The notes: generated by a model not told the origin, from the sequence alone. Positions 19,005-29,322 are shown, counted from the first letter of the stretch. The stretch: DNA of 64,000 nt from Auanema rhodensis (GCA_964057225.1 OZ059900.1:26427638-26491637); one strand, 5' to 3'. A program made the numbers and translations.

Positions 19005-21490
19005 TTGCACGGCTCTCTACTAATCCCAAGCCCCTACAATTTTTATGTTCAATAAAGTACATTTTTGAATATCTGATGTTCACAGAATATTTCCTAAATC
19101 AAAAAACTTTCATCAATGTTGAGTGAACAGTATTTATATCCAGATACATCAGATTTGAATGTAAGCTGTGTGCATAGAACATACCAGAATCGCAAGCCCC
19201 TACAATTTTCACGTTCAATGATATACATTTTCCAAATTCTGATGTTAAGGAATTAATTCTACGTGACTAAATCAAAATATTTCCATCAAGGTAGTGAAAG
19301 ATGTTTTTATATCCAGATACACCAGATTTGATTGTAAGTTGTGTGCATAGAACATACCAGAATCGCAAGCCCCTACAATTTTCACGTTCAATGATATACA
19401 TTTTCCAAATTCTGATGTTAAGGAATTAATTCTACGTGCCTAAATCAAAATACTTCCAACAAAGTTGTGAAAGATGTTTTTATATCCAGATACACCAGAT
19501 TTGATTGTAAGTTGTGTGCATAGAACATACCAGAATCGCAAGCCCCTACAATTTTCACGTTCAATGATGTACATTTTCCAAGTTCTGATGTTTAGGAATT
19601 AATTCTACGTGCCTAAATTAAAATACTTTCATCAAAGTTCTGAAAGGTGTATTTATATTTAGATAGACCACAATTGATTGCTAGCCGTATTTACAAAAGA
19701 GACTAGAATCGCAAGCCCCTACAATTTTTATGTTCAATAATGTACATTTTTAAAATTCTGATGTTCACAGTATAGTTCTACGCGCCTAAATCAAAATATT
19801 ATCATCAATGTTGAGTAAACAGTATTTATATCCAGATACATCAGATTTGATTGTAAACAGTGTGCATAGAACATACCAGAATCGCAAGCCCCTACAATTT
19901 TCACGTTCAATGATGTATATTTTCAAATTTCTGATGTTTAGGATTTAATTCTACGTGGCTAAATTAAAATACTTCCATCAAGGTTGTGAAAGATGTTTTT
20001 ATATCCAGGTACACCAGATTTGATTGTAAGTTGTGTGCATAGAACATACCAGAATCGCAAGCCCCTTCAATTCTCACGTTCAATGATATACATTTTCCAA
20101 ATTCTGATGTTTAGGAATTAATTCTACGTGCCTAAATCAAAATACTTCCAACAAAGTTGTGAAAGATGTTTTTATATCCAGATACACCAGATTTGATTGT
20201 AAGTTGTGTGCATAGAACATACCAGAATCGCAAGCCCCTACAATTTTCACGTTCAATGATGTACATTTTCCAAGTTCTGATGTTTAGGATTTAATTCTAC
20301 GTGCCTAAATTAAAATACTTTCATCAAAGTTCTGAAAGGTGTATTTATATTCAGATAGACCACAATTGATTGTAAGCTGTGTGCATAGAACACACCAGAA
20401 TCGCAAGCCCCTACAATTTTCACGTTCAATGATGTACATTTTCCAAATTCTGATGTTTAGGAATTAATTGTACGTGCCTAAATCAAAATACTTCCATCAA
20501 AGTTCTGAAAGGTGTATTTATATTCAGATAGACCACAATTGATTGCTAGCCGTATTTACAAAAGAGACTAGAATCCCAAGCCCCTACAATTTTTATGTTC
20601 AATAAAGTACATTTTCAAATATCTGATGTTCACAGAATATTTCTACGCGCCTAAATCAAAATATTTTCATCAATGTTGAGTGAACAGTATTTATATCCAG
20701 ATACATCAGATTTGATTGTAAGTTGTGTGCATAGAACATACCAGAATCGCAAGCCCCTACAATTTTCACGTTCAATGATGTACATTTTCTAAATTTTGAT
20801 GTTTAGGAATTAATTCTACGTGCCTAAATCAAAATACTTCCATCAAGATTCTGAAAGGTGTATTCATATTTAGATAGACCACAATTGAATGCTAGCCGTA
20901 TTTACAAAAGAAACTAGAATCCCAAGCCCCTACAATGTTTATAACTTAAATCAGAATACTTCAATCAAAGTTTTGAAAGGTGTATTTATATTTAGATAGA
21001 CCACAATTGATTGCTAGCCGTATTTACAAAAGAGACTAGAATCGCAAGCCCCTACAATTTTTATGTTCAATAATGTACATTTTTAAAATTCTGATGTTCA
21101 CAGTATAGTTCTACGCGCCTAAATCAAAATATTATCATCAATGTTGAGTAAACAGTATTTATATCCAGATACATCAGATTTGATTGTAAACAGTGTGCAT
21201 AGAACATACCAGAATCGCAAGCCCCTACAATTTTCACGTTCAATGATGTATATTTTCAAATTTCTGATGTTTAGGATTTAATTCTACGTGCCTAAATCAG
21301 AATACTTCCATCAAGGTTTTGAAAAGAGTATTTATATTCAAATACACCACAATTGATTGCTAGCCGTATTTACAAAAGATACTAGAATCGAAAGCCCCTC
21401 CAATTTTTCTGTTAAATGATGTACATTTTTTAAATTCTGATGTCCACAAAATAGTTCTACGTGCCTAAATCAAAATGTTTCTATCAATGT
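19005..21490. repeat. 173-bp satellite, block A
   Basis: Tandem monomers with a 173-bp period, measured from CGCAAGCCCC at 19191, 19364, 19537, 19710 and 19883. Two subfamilies alternate: one has GTAAGTTGTGTGCATAGAAC before the shared AAGCCCCTACAAT core, the other has GATTGCTAGCCGTATTTAC. Divergence between monomers is visible but modest. No open frame of note. It forms the left flank of the helicase/protease module. Confidence 0.92.
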
Positions 21491-21521
21491 TAGGTGAAGT
21501 GTATTTATATCCATTAATATT

Positions 21522-21627
21522 AGGTACCGGAAAAAGTAATCGACGTTTCAAATTCAAATAGTTATTTTTTATATATTTGGCGGGATATAATAAGGTTCAA
21601 AAACGTCGATTACTTTTTCCGGTACCT
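21522..21627. mobile_element. MITE-like 106-bp element, copy 1
   Basis: Perfect 27-bp terminal inverted repeats, starting AGGTACCGGAAAAAG, at 21522-21548 and 21601-21627, flanked by AATATT (21516-21521 and 21628-21633). The third module copy has the uninterrupted empty site with a single AATATT at 41911-41916. This directly supports an insertion with a 6-bp target duplication (7 bp if the shared T is counted). Confidence 0.88.
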
Positions 21628-21902
21628 AATATTACTCTTCATTGCGAGTGGTAATATATTTTTTGGAAAAAAGTTTTCAAAAAACTTCATTAAAATTTAT
21701 GTTTTTATTTCAAGTTATCGCTCATTTCTCATGAATTTTGTTTGTGTTCAATTTTTCCGGAAAAAAAAATAAAACAATTTTGGTTCAATATGATGGTTTA
21801 TTGAAACAAAAAAGTAACAAATAAGAAAAATTAAATTATGTTTTATTCGTGATGTTGTATGTTTCACTTATTATTCCTCCGACTCTGCTATTGATCAGAT
21901 CT

Positions 21903-22526
21903 TTAATGAGTTTGAAGCTTCTTCCGTGTTGAAGTAAGAATTTTCGGATTCTGGTAACATTGCATATTTTGAAACTCGTATATATGGATCATTTCATGAA
22001 GCAGGACACTAATCAACAATTTTCTGTCGTTAGAAAATTTATGTTCACCTTTTTTCGTTTGTGGTTGAGAACTTTCGAAAAAATGATTGCAGAACAAAGT
22101 TAAGAGAATGTGATTATTGTTTCGCACTGTTTCTGCTAGTTTCGTTGAACATCTGTGCATAACATTGCAATAAATCTTGATAGGGAAGCCAAATATTGAT
22201 CCAGCAAAAAAGTGGAAGTCCAAGTATTTGCACATTTCTCTTATTTTGTCTTTGTCTGTGGCATAAGTAGGGCACAGCTGTTTCTCCATGATATTAGTCA
22301 TTATATCAGCAAAAGAATCGGTTGTTAGAACAGGCAATTCCAGATGTAACGAGGAATAATCGTATACCGCAGCTCCTTCTGCCTTTTCCAACTTTTCATA
22401 TTCTTCTTGCGGTAATTCTTGGAATGTTCTTTTTATCCCTGACTGACATGAAAGGACAAAGCAGATTTCGAAGACGTAAGTGCTTCTCACTTTTTTCTCC
22501 TTTGATAATTTGAAAAGAGTATTCAT
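21903..22526 (-). pseudogene. SprT-like zinc metalloprotease, copy 1, C-terminus lost
   Basis: SprT-like domain gene. From the upstream in-frame start at 22544, the active-site helix LLHEMIHIYEF gives the HExxH motif at residues 183-187, preceded by an FFAGSIFG segment that matches the region before the conserved Gly of this fold. The family (SPRTN, Wss1, GCNA) cuts proteins crosslinked to DNA. The preferred start is Met at 22526; a 48-bp in-frame segment (22443-22490) has good splice ends and is probably an intron. Relative to copy 3, 26 bp are missing at 21940/21941. The frame then shifts and ends at 21903, losing the downstream His-Gly that supplies the third zinc ligand in the family. Probably inactive. 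Confidence 0.75.
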
Positions 22527-23755
22527 TCTCAATAAAAAAAACATATATTATTTGACATTAAAATCTTACTTTTGGAATTGAGTGAGGAATGTTGTTTTTT
22601 CACTTTGATTCGACCGAGTCTCCAAGCTCTTCAAGTTGAAAATGACAAATAAGTTGAAAGCGCTACACGTATCACGCTTAATTTTCATTTATCATTTTGA
22701 GTAGCGGTTGTTCACGAGTTGAATGAATTTGATTTTTTTCTTCTCAGTTTGCAATTTATTATTTATATCGCATGTTTTAGGAAATGTAGCACATTATTCT
22801 AGGACCAAAAATGAAAATTTTAGAATATTTAATTTTTCATAAAAATCGAACAAAATAAATAAGTTGAGCCCGCCGCAAAACATGATAATTTTTTTTTATC
22901 TTTTTCGGGAAAACTGAATATAGTATATGATGAAACAAGAATCATGGAAATTATGGAAGAATTTTTCCAATATTTATAAATTCTGCTTTCTTTAGTTTTC
23001 AAATAATTTTCTTGAAATAATCACAAAGTTCTGCTGCACAACAGTTTTTTTAATCTACATTTTCAGATGGAAGAATTTCTTCCGCGATGAAACATGAAAT
23101 ATGGCCGTGATAATCAACGTCAGATCTCAGGTGTCTTCTCTCCAATTTGATATATTCAATTATTTATAAAGTATTTATTTTCAATCAATTGTCTTAACTG
23201 CTAAAAAAGAATTATGTGATATATTCAATGGTTTATACATAACCGTGGAAAAAATTCTTTCATTGTATTTATCTTCAAGTAATTGTTTTAACTTCCAAAA
23301 AAAAGTTTGAGATTGAATTAATTGTTCATACATAACGGTGGAAGAATTTCTTCCATAGTATTCATTTTTAATTAATTGTTATTGCTCTAGAAAAAATTAG
23401 GTAATTTATTTAATTGTTCATATATATCATTGTTTGTTTACCTATATCGTGATGAGAACAAAAAATAATTATGGAAGAAACTTTCACGTTTTTTTTGTAA
23501 ATGGAAGAAATTCTTCTACTTTTGATACAACCAAACAATTTTTCATCTAAATTAGTTCAAAATATACTTTTTTTTATAAATTCAATTGTTTTCATACTAG
23601 GTGTGTACAGCTCGAAAGCGAATATGAAAAAAATTTATTCAACAAATTTGCGAGAAAAATTTGAACCTGAATGATTATATTGAGATCATTTTTGTGAAAA
23701 GAATGAAATGTTAATAACTGATCATTGTAAGAAAAAAAATAAAATAATTCTAATC
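22527..23755. other. Non-coding spacer with satellite-related seed and degenerate repeats
   Basis: No gene seen between the protease start and the helicase gene end. 22782-22888 matches about 107 bp of the 168-bp satellite monomer that fills 43091-64000. From about 23150 to 23400 there are three degenerate tandem units of 93-94 bp (starts near 23171, 23265 and 23358). Palindromes of the form TGGAAGAATTTCTTCCA recur here. The same spacer is at 31946-33174 in copy 2. Confidence 0.7.
22782..22888. repeat. Single 168-bp satellite-related segment in protease flank, copy 1
   Basis: AAATGTAGCACATTATTC to GCCGCAAAACATGATAA matches about 107 of 168 bases of the satellite monomer almost exactly, in single copy. 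The matching segment of module copy 2 is 32201-32307. Confidence 0.9.
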
Positions 23756-25783
23756 TCAGTTTAATTCCACAAAAGGGACATCTATTATATAATTAGGATT
23801 AATTTTCAACACTGTTTCAAATGCTTTTCCTCTCCTCCATTTCGGTTGAGATTTCAATTCGGTTGCTTTGCCAATCCAATGTATTCGTCTCATGAACGCT
23901 GTCAACTGAAACCAAATGTAATTTTTAACCTTTTTGGGAACTCACTGTTATATGATCATTCCCAAACCATTGCGAAGGTTCTATGTTCGAAATAAGAAAG
24001 ATATGATGGGCTTTTATGACACAACTTGAAAATTTAACGTTCAATCTGAAAAAATGGGTTTAGTAATACTATTTTTGTATTCAACACTTACCTGCAGGTA
24101 CCATCATTACACATCATTAAGAGCTGTTTTCCTGTCATGTACCCACGTTGTTCGAACTGTTCAACTTCATCAATTATAATTCCATTTTGCTTGTTATATT
24201 CTATAAATTATTTTTTTTATCGGAACAAAGTTGAAACTCACTTTCAAAATAACTAGTACAATCAGCAGATGTTGTATACACAGATCCGGCAACTTTTTCT
24301 GAAATAGTTCTTTCAAATTTGAAAATTAATTAAAAAATTTATACCGAGATACTTCTTAGCAAAATAAGATTTGTCTGCTCCAGAATCTCCGTAGAGTATA
24401 TATACTCGTACATCCTTTCTATCACATTCAGCATCGTCAACAAGGGATATTAAGTGTTTTAATTGTGATTGATGCCGCATAGCTACATCATAACGCAATT
24501 CCATGCAGTTCTGAAAAAAATAATATTGCTCGAAAAACTTATTACTTACCGTCAACTTCCAGCTGTTTTTTTGTATTTCGGTTTCCATTATATAGAGATA
24601 ATGAAGAGATATGTCGTTTATCACAGTTCCTAAAATGTTTCATATTTTTGTTAATCAGTAATATTTTTGAAATTAAAAAACCTTGATAGCTGATGACATC
24701 TTCCGCCATTAATTTTCTCATTCTTTGAAGTTCTCTTTAACATTGAATGGGTGTCAGTTTGATCATTGTTTCTTCTTCATTTTTGTTCACATTCACGAGA
24801 TGATTGAAAAACGAGGATATCACTTTTCTTTTTGTGATAGATTCAAAATGCAAAATTATCTGAAAATAGAAAAATGGATAAGCATTCAGGAAAAGATTGT
24901 GATAACTTACATGTACTGTATTATCGCAATTTTTGGGAAAACCGCATTCAATTGCCCGTATTTTGAACGAATTGACGTTCACAACATGGTCACATTGTTG
25001 TTCTGAAAAACAGAATTTTAACCATTTTCCAAACCTGTTCATTTGTAGTGTTGTTGTGAACTGAATTAAACAGAAAACACTTATCATCACATCGAAATTT
25101 GACGGTTCCTTCGTAGCGTTTATCTACAGAAAAAGTTTTAAATATCAAGCCTAAATGTTTCACCTCTTTAATAATTGTTTTGATTGGTGCGTTTAACCAG
25201 TCGACATTGTTCGAATTGTCAAAATCCATAAATTGTTCGTTTCCGATTAGTTTCTCCAAATAATCTTCTTCCTCTACAACTTCTACAATATTATAGTTGT
25301 TGATTCCTGAGTGGGTTGGTGCCGATTCGCCATTTGCTGAAATTCTATCAGCGAAAAAGCTGGTAATTGCATTTCTGCAAACAATTTTCATTTCATCAAT
25401 CCTATAACTACTGTCTTGATTTTGCAACATAAGTTTTTCTGAAATATTTTTATTTTTCTGTTCGTGATATAATGCGATTTCATTCATCTGAAAACAAAAT
25501 TTTTACATTTTAAATTTCTTGAACACAATGCTTACTTTTTGGTTTGATGGGTTTTCCTCTAATTCCTCTGCAACATTTTCCTCAATTGAAGTTTCGAAAA
25601 ATTGTTCAGTACCAACTATTGTATTATTGAATTCAGTCTGAAATTGTAGAAACCTATGCGTAAAAATGTTTTAAAACTCACAGAATGTGATACATATTCA
25701 GCATCTTTGTCCGCTGCCCGATCTAGAAAATTATATTGAGCAGCTTGAGAAACTCCATTTATGAAGCGTCCTGTATATTCCAT
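23756..25783 (-). pseudogene. SF3 helicase (Rep-type) gene on minus strand, module copy 1, internal stop
   Basis: Multi-exon gene. N-terminal exons: 25682-25783, 25536-25637, 25164-25487, 24911-25123 and 24737-24859, all in phase, ending at an in-frame TAA (24737-24739). Five codons later the same frame continues from an ATG (24719-24721) through exons 24682-24721, 24550-24629, 24345-24510, 24242-24298, 24092-24200, 23946-24045 and 23756-23905. The C-terminal domain is a superfamily 3 helicase: Walker A GDSGADKS, Walker B IIIDEVEQ, sensor/motif C IFLISN, then an RRIHWIGKA segment holding a likely Arg finger. Note that Walker A has Ala-Asp where Gly or Thr is usual. The introns are 34-51 bp. 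It may be one gene with a nonsense codon or two adjacent genes. The N-terminal part is not recognised. Confidence 0.7.
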
Positions 25784-26798
25784 GTTGTGGAAAAAATGAG
25801 AGCAATGTGGTTTGTTTTAATTTTTTTTTCTTTGGCTTTCGAATTTTCTCTTTTATACCATTTATTGAACTGTCTGTTAAGATAATGATTTATGGAAAAT
25901 TGTAAATAGATTGTAAAATTGTCAAGTTTATTAATTCATAATGCATGTACGCAAACGCTTCAAAAGAATCAATTGCACCCCAAGTGTATCATGCATTTGT
26001 TTCTGACACATGTCTCATTTTAGTATGAGAGTATTTGATGTATGCCGCCACAACTCTGCTTATAGCAATCTTTTTTGGTTTCGAGAATATTTTCTGTTTG
26101 TAGATTTTGTTGATTGAAGATGAAAACAACTGGATATTTATAAATTTTTAATATTTGCTTTTCCATAATTTATGTTTTATATTCGCTACAACAATTTCTG
26201 TTTTCATATTTGCATTTCATTTATTATTTAAAACTTTACGAATGGATATTTTTCACGAATGTATACAAGCAAAATTCCAGTTATGAATATTTGGTTTTCC
26301 TAAATGAGAAAGACCATTTTTGAAAAAAGGCTTTTCATGGAAGAAACTCTTCCATCAATTAATGTAATTAAATGAACTTTCGATTGGGAAAAATCTTCCA
26401 TTAATTGATTGCACTGCTGTTTTGAATCATAAATAATTTTAAATAATTATCGATCTATTAGCTTTTGAGAAAATTGTTCAGATCGAAAAGTCACTTACAT
26501 AAAAATTCTATGACAATCAACAAGTTTTGCCGATAAGTGACATGATATTCATTTATTATTATTGCGTTTAGCATAATCAAAAAAAGATTAAAAAATTTTG
26601 AGTTGTTCAAACTCTCTTACTGTTCATATAAGAATTTTGTTATTTGAAAAACTTTGTTTTATTATTTTATCACGTGTTGTTAAGATGACAATGTATTCTG
26701 TTTTGTTCAGCTCTTATTTGGTATCCGTAACTTAAAATCTGTGAGTTAATTTGTATTGTTCAGTTTCAGCTTTTGACAGATTTTGTTACCGCTGCCAG
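25784..26798. promoter_or_regulatory. Intergenic region between divergent helicase genes
   Basis: About 1 kb separating the two divergent starts, with no gene. It holds a TGGAAGAAACTCTTCCA palindrome at about 26338-26354 and a related sequence near 26385. It probably contains promoters for both genes; no consensus element can be assigned. The same region is 35203-36217 in copy 2. Confidence 0.45.
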
Positions 26799-27210
26799 AT
26801 GATGTCTGCTGTTTGTCCTACTTTGAGAGTATTTGAAAACATGGAAGATCGATATGTGGGTTCTGTTCAAATTATATTCAGAAATTTTTTTTCAAAATTA
26901 GGCATTAACACAGAAAAATAGCTTCGACAGAATAAGCAAGTTATTGCAATGGAATGATGGAGACAATTTAGCTATTGTTCTTTGTAGCTCTATACTTTTA
27001 AAATACGGCAGTATACATAAAGAAGTTCTTCAAAACTTTAAAGAACTACCTGATATTTTGATGAAAATGTACATAGTGAAGGTGAGAAAAAAATTTAATT
27101 CAGAACTTAATTCTACTATTCATTCTGGAATCATTTGCAGAAAGACATTGTTTGTAACCCATTTCTCTCCAATGAAGAAAAAATCAATCTTCTCACATTT
27201 TATCTTCTCA

Positions 27211-27286
27211 CCCTACAATTTTCACGTTCAATGATATACATTTTCCAAATTCTGATGTTTAGAAATTAATTCTACGTGCCTAAATC
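27211..27286 (+). repeat. 173-bp satellite fragment inside helicase exon 3, copy 1
   Basis: CCCTACAATTTTCACGTTC through GTGCCTAAATC, identical in kind to the satellite core, with coding sequence on both sides. 76 bp is not a multiple of three. The flanking exon parts agree in phase if the fragment is ignored. No target duplication seen. Copy 2 is at 36630-36705. Confidence 0.88.
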
Positions 27287-27957
27287 TAAAGATTGAAACG
27301 TTGAAAAAACTTCCAATTGATATAAGAGAAATTTTATTGTTGTGGGTGAGTGTATCTCAAACGATTGAAAAATAATTGAAATTTTTACAGATTGTTTTGG
27401 AAACTATATGCGATTGTCCTTGTTTTAAAAAAAACAACAACATAATATTTGCTTTCTTAGAAGACGAGCTGTTCCATTCAGAAACCATAGATAAAACGGT
27501 ATAAACTAACTTAAGTCATAAAGACAGGTTTATATTTATTCCAGAATAAGCTAAATGACTTCATTCTGCTTTTTTTCCAGCAATTGGTCGTAAGAATGTC
27601 TGAACAGAAGGTAAACATTTTTTCAAAAAATCTTATTGATGAAAACAAGACATCTTGTGTATGTGGATTACAATGGACGAAATTTGAAGACAGTTTCGCT
27701 AAATGGAAACTAGCAAGTCAACAGGAAGTCAATAATTTGAGGTCGAACTAACTTTTTTCTTTGATAATTTTTTGCTTTTCAGAAATGGAAGATTAGTTTA
27801 TGCTTGTGTCAAAACAAGATATAAATTTATGAGATGGAAAAAAGTTTTTATTCATAGTAAAAATCGAAATAAGTCGTTCTATAAAGTGACAACCGAAAGG
27901 CATGGAATTCCAAGCAGAGACTGTATTCCTCTATGCGAATCTTGTTTGATTTATAGA

Positions 27958-28033
27958 ATTCATTCAGAGACCAACCTGCGGTTTGAATTTTTTTCACAAA
28001 AAATTCAAACCGCAGGTTGGTCTCTGAATGAAT
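27958..28033. repeat. Perfect 36-bp palindrome in helicase exon 6, copy 1
   Basis: Arms 27958-27993 and 27998-28033 are exact reverse complements around a 4-base spacer (TCAC). Only the right arm encodes residues conserved with the minus-strand paralogue, so the left arm is the inverted copy. The reading frame stays open through both arms. Confidence 0.92.
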
Positions 28034-28810
28034 GTATGCAATTAAACTATCAGAATGCTACAAAACATATAAAAGAGTTCACAAAAATGATGAACGAAGC
28101 AATAAACCCGTCGAGTGATCGAGAAAAGGTTAGAGTCTATGTATTAATTGGACCTTCGAGGACTGGAAAGAGCTACTTCGCGAAGAAATTTCTAGGAACT
28201 GAAAACACATACTTCTGCTCTGCTGATTGCACTAACTACTTCCAAGGTTTGCCAGATGTTATTTCATATTGAGCACAAAATTCAGATTATAAAAGTCAAA
28301 GGAATATAATAATCGATGAAGTTGACCAGTTTGGAAAAAAAGGATACATGTCTGGCAAACAACTATTATTGCTCTGCAATGACGGACCTTGTCGACTCAA
28401 TGTGAAATTTAGCAGTGTTCAGATCATAGCTACAAAAATATTCTTGATTTCTAACAGACCTATCGACGAATGGTTTCCGAATGATACCATAACAGTTAAG
28501 CTAAATTACGAAACAGTTGTATTTTATTAATTGTTTTACTAACAGGAGGAAGCTTTTACAAATCGTATACACTGGAAGGGAAAAGCCACACGACAAAGAG
28601 AACAACCACATTGGAGCCATGGAGCAGCGATGGCCGAGGTATTGCGCTATAATGAGCAGGATATTGAAGAAGAGCCTCACGTTTTTTTTAATGTAACATA
28701 CTCATGGAAAAAATATGTTCTTAGTTTAATGTTTCTGTTTGTCAATGAAAAAAATCTTGTCTGTTTCTAAATTTATGACATAGAAAAAATTTAAAATCTT
28801 GTCTGCTCCT

Positions 28811-28927
28811 AAATTTATGAGATGGAAAAAAGTTTTTATTCATAGTAAAAATTGAAATAAGTCGTTCTATAAAACTGAAAGTGACAACCGAAAGGCATGG
28901 AATTCCAAGCAGAGACTGTATTTCTCT
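28811..28927 (+). repeat. Partial duplicate of helicase exon 6 behind the gene, copy 1
   Basis: About 115 bp matching 27823-27936 (AAATTTATGAGATGG to GAGACTGTATT), with a 7-bp extra segment (ACTGAAA) and single changes. It begins 40 bp after the stop codon. The counterpart in copy 2 is 38230-38346. Confidence 0.85.
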
Positions 28928-29043
28928 AGTTGTGTAGTCTAGTTTTATTTTTCAGTTTAAATAGTTCACCGGTAAAATGTGTACCTTCCTGAGACTTGTT
29001 CGATGTACATTTCACCTGTGAAATGTGACTACGAATGAAAATC

Positions 29044-29183
29044 AGGTAGTTGTTTTTTTAAAATCAAAATAAGGTAGTTGTTTTTTTAAAATCAAAATAA
29101 GGTAGTTGTTTTTTTTAAATCAAAATAAGGTAGTTGTTTTTTTTAAATCAAAATAAGGTAGCTGTTCTTTAAAGTTTAACTAA
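29044..29183. repeat. 28-bp minisatellite, five copies, module copy 1
   Basis: Units start AGGTAGTTGTTTTTTT at 29044, 29072, 29100, 29128 and 29156. It is bracketed by two related blocks of 55-70 bp (28975-29028 and 29252-29322) with near-palindromic ACCGGTAAAATGTG(T/C)ACC and GTTCGATG. The counterpart in copy 2 is at 38463-38602. Confidence 0.85.
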
Positions 29184-29322
29184 TGAAATAAAGTGTTAAA
29201 TAACAACATAAGTCTATTCACACTCATGAATAATAAACCTCAGTTTTAACAGTTGACCGGTAAAATGTGTACCTTTTTCATACTTGTTCGATGCACGTTT
29301 CACCGGTAAAATGTGCACCTTC

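Larger units (their letters stand above)
26799..28770 (+). pseudogene. SF3 helicase (Rep-type) gene on plus strand, module copy 1, satellite in exon 3
   Basis: Eight exons: 26799-26855, 26902-27081, 27141-27345, 27391-27498, 27581-27741 (acceptor at 27544 also possible), 27783-28246, 28286-28494 and 28546-28770. Intron phases agree. The SF3 core shows Walker A GPSRTGKS, Walker B IIIDEVDQ, motif C IFLISNRPIDEWFPN and a following RIHWKGKA, the order seen in CRESS-replicon Rep helicases. It is a clear paralogue of the minus-strand gene and shares intron positions in the helicase domain. A TGA at about 28270 is intronic (39-bp intron, phase 1). Exon 3 is broken by 76 bp of the 173-bp satellite (27211-27286), which shifts the frame. 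A 36-bp palindrome lies in exon 6. The N-terminal region is not recognised; no HUH motif was seen. Confidence 0.72.

Noticed and set aside
18746-19083. Open frames over the 30-bp minisatellite
   Set aside because: They only follow the repeat period and have no protein-like composition or conservation.
21627-21635. TAATATTAC, the nonanucleotide of CRESS-virus origins, next to Rep-type helicase genes (also at 31046 and 41910)
   Set aside because: In DNA this AT-rich the 9-mer is expected several times by chance per window, part of it comes from the MITE target site, and no convincing stem-loop presents it.
22322-22513. 63-codon frame antisense to the protease gene, present in all three copies
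   Set aside because: Conserved only because the protease on the other strand is; no independent support.
22950-23090. Heat-shock elements in the GGAAGAATTTCTTCC palindromes
   Set aside because: The GAA and TTC triplets are not at the 2-base spacing that heat-shock elements need.
24725-25006. 93-codon plus-strand frame
   Set aside because: It overlaps helicase-gene exons on the minus strand that have consistent splice sites, so it is a shadow frame.
27783-28250. HUH endonuclease motifs in the N-terminal half of the helicase genes
   Set aside because: Single histidines and a Y-K pair are present, but no HxH or HxQ with proper spacing could be found.
28262-28285. Premature TGA in the helicase domain of the plus-strand gene
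   Set aside because: It lies in a 39-bp intron with proper ends whose phase matches the paralogue, so it is not a lesion.
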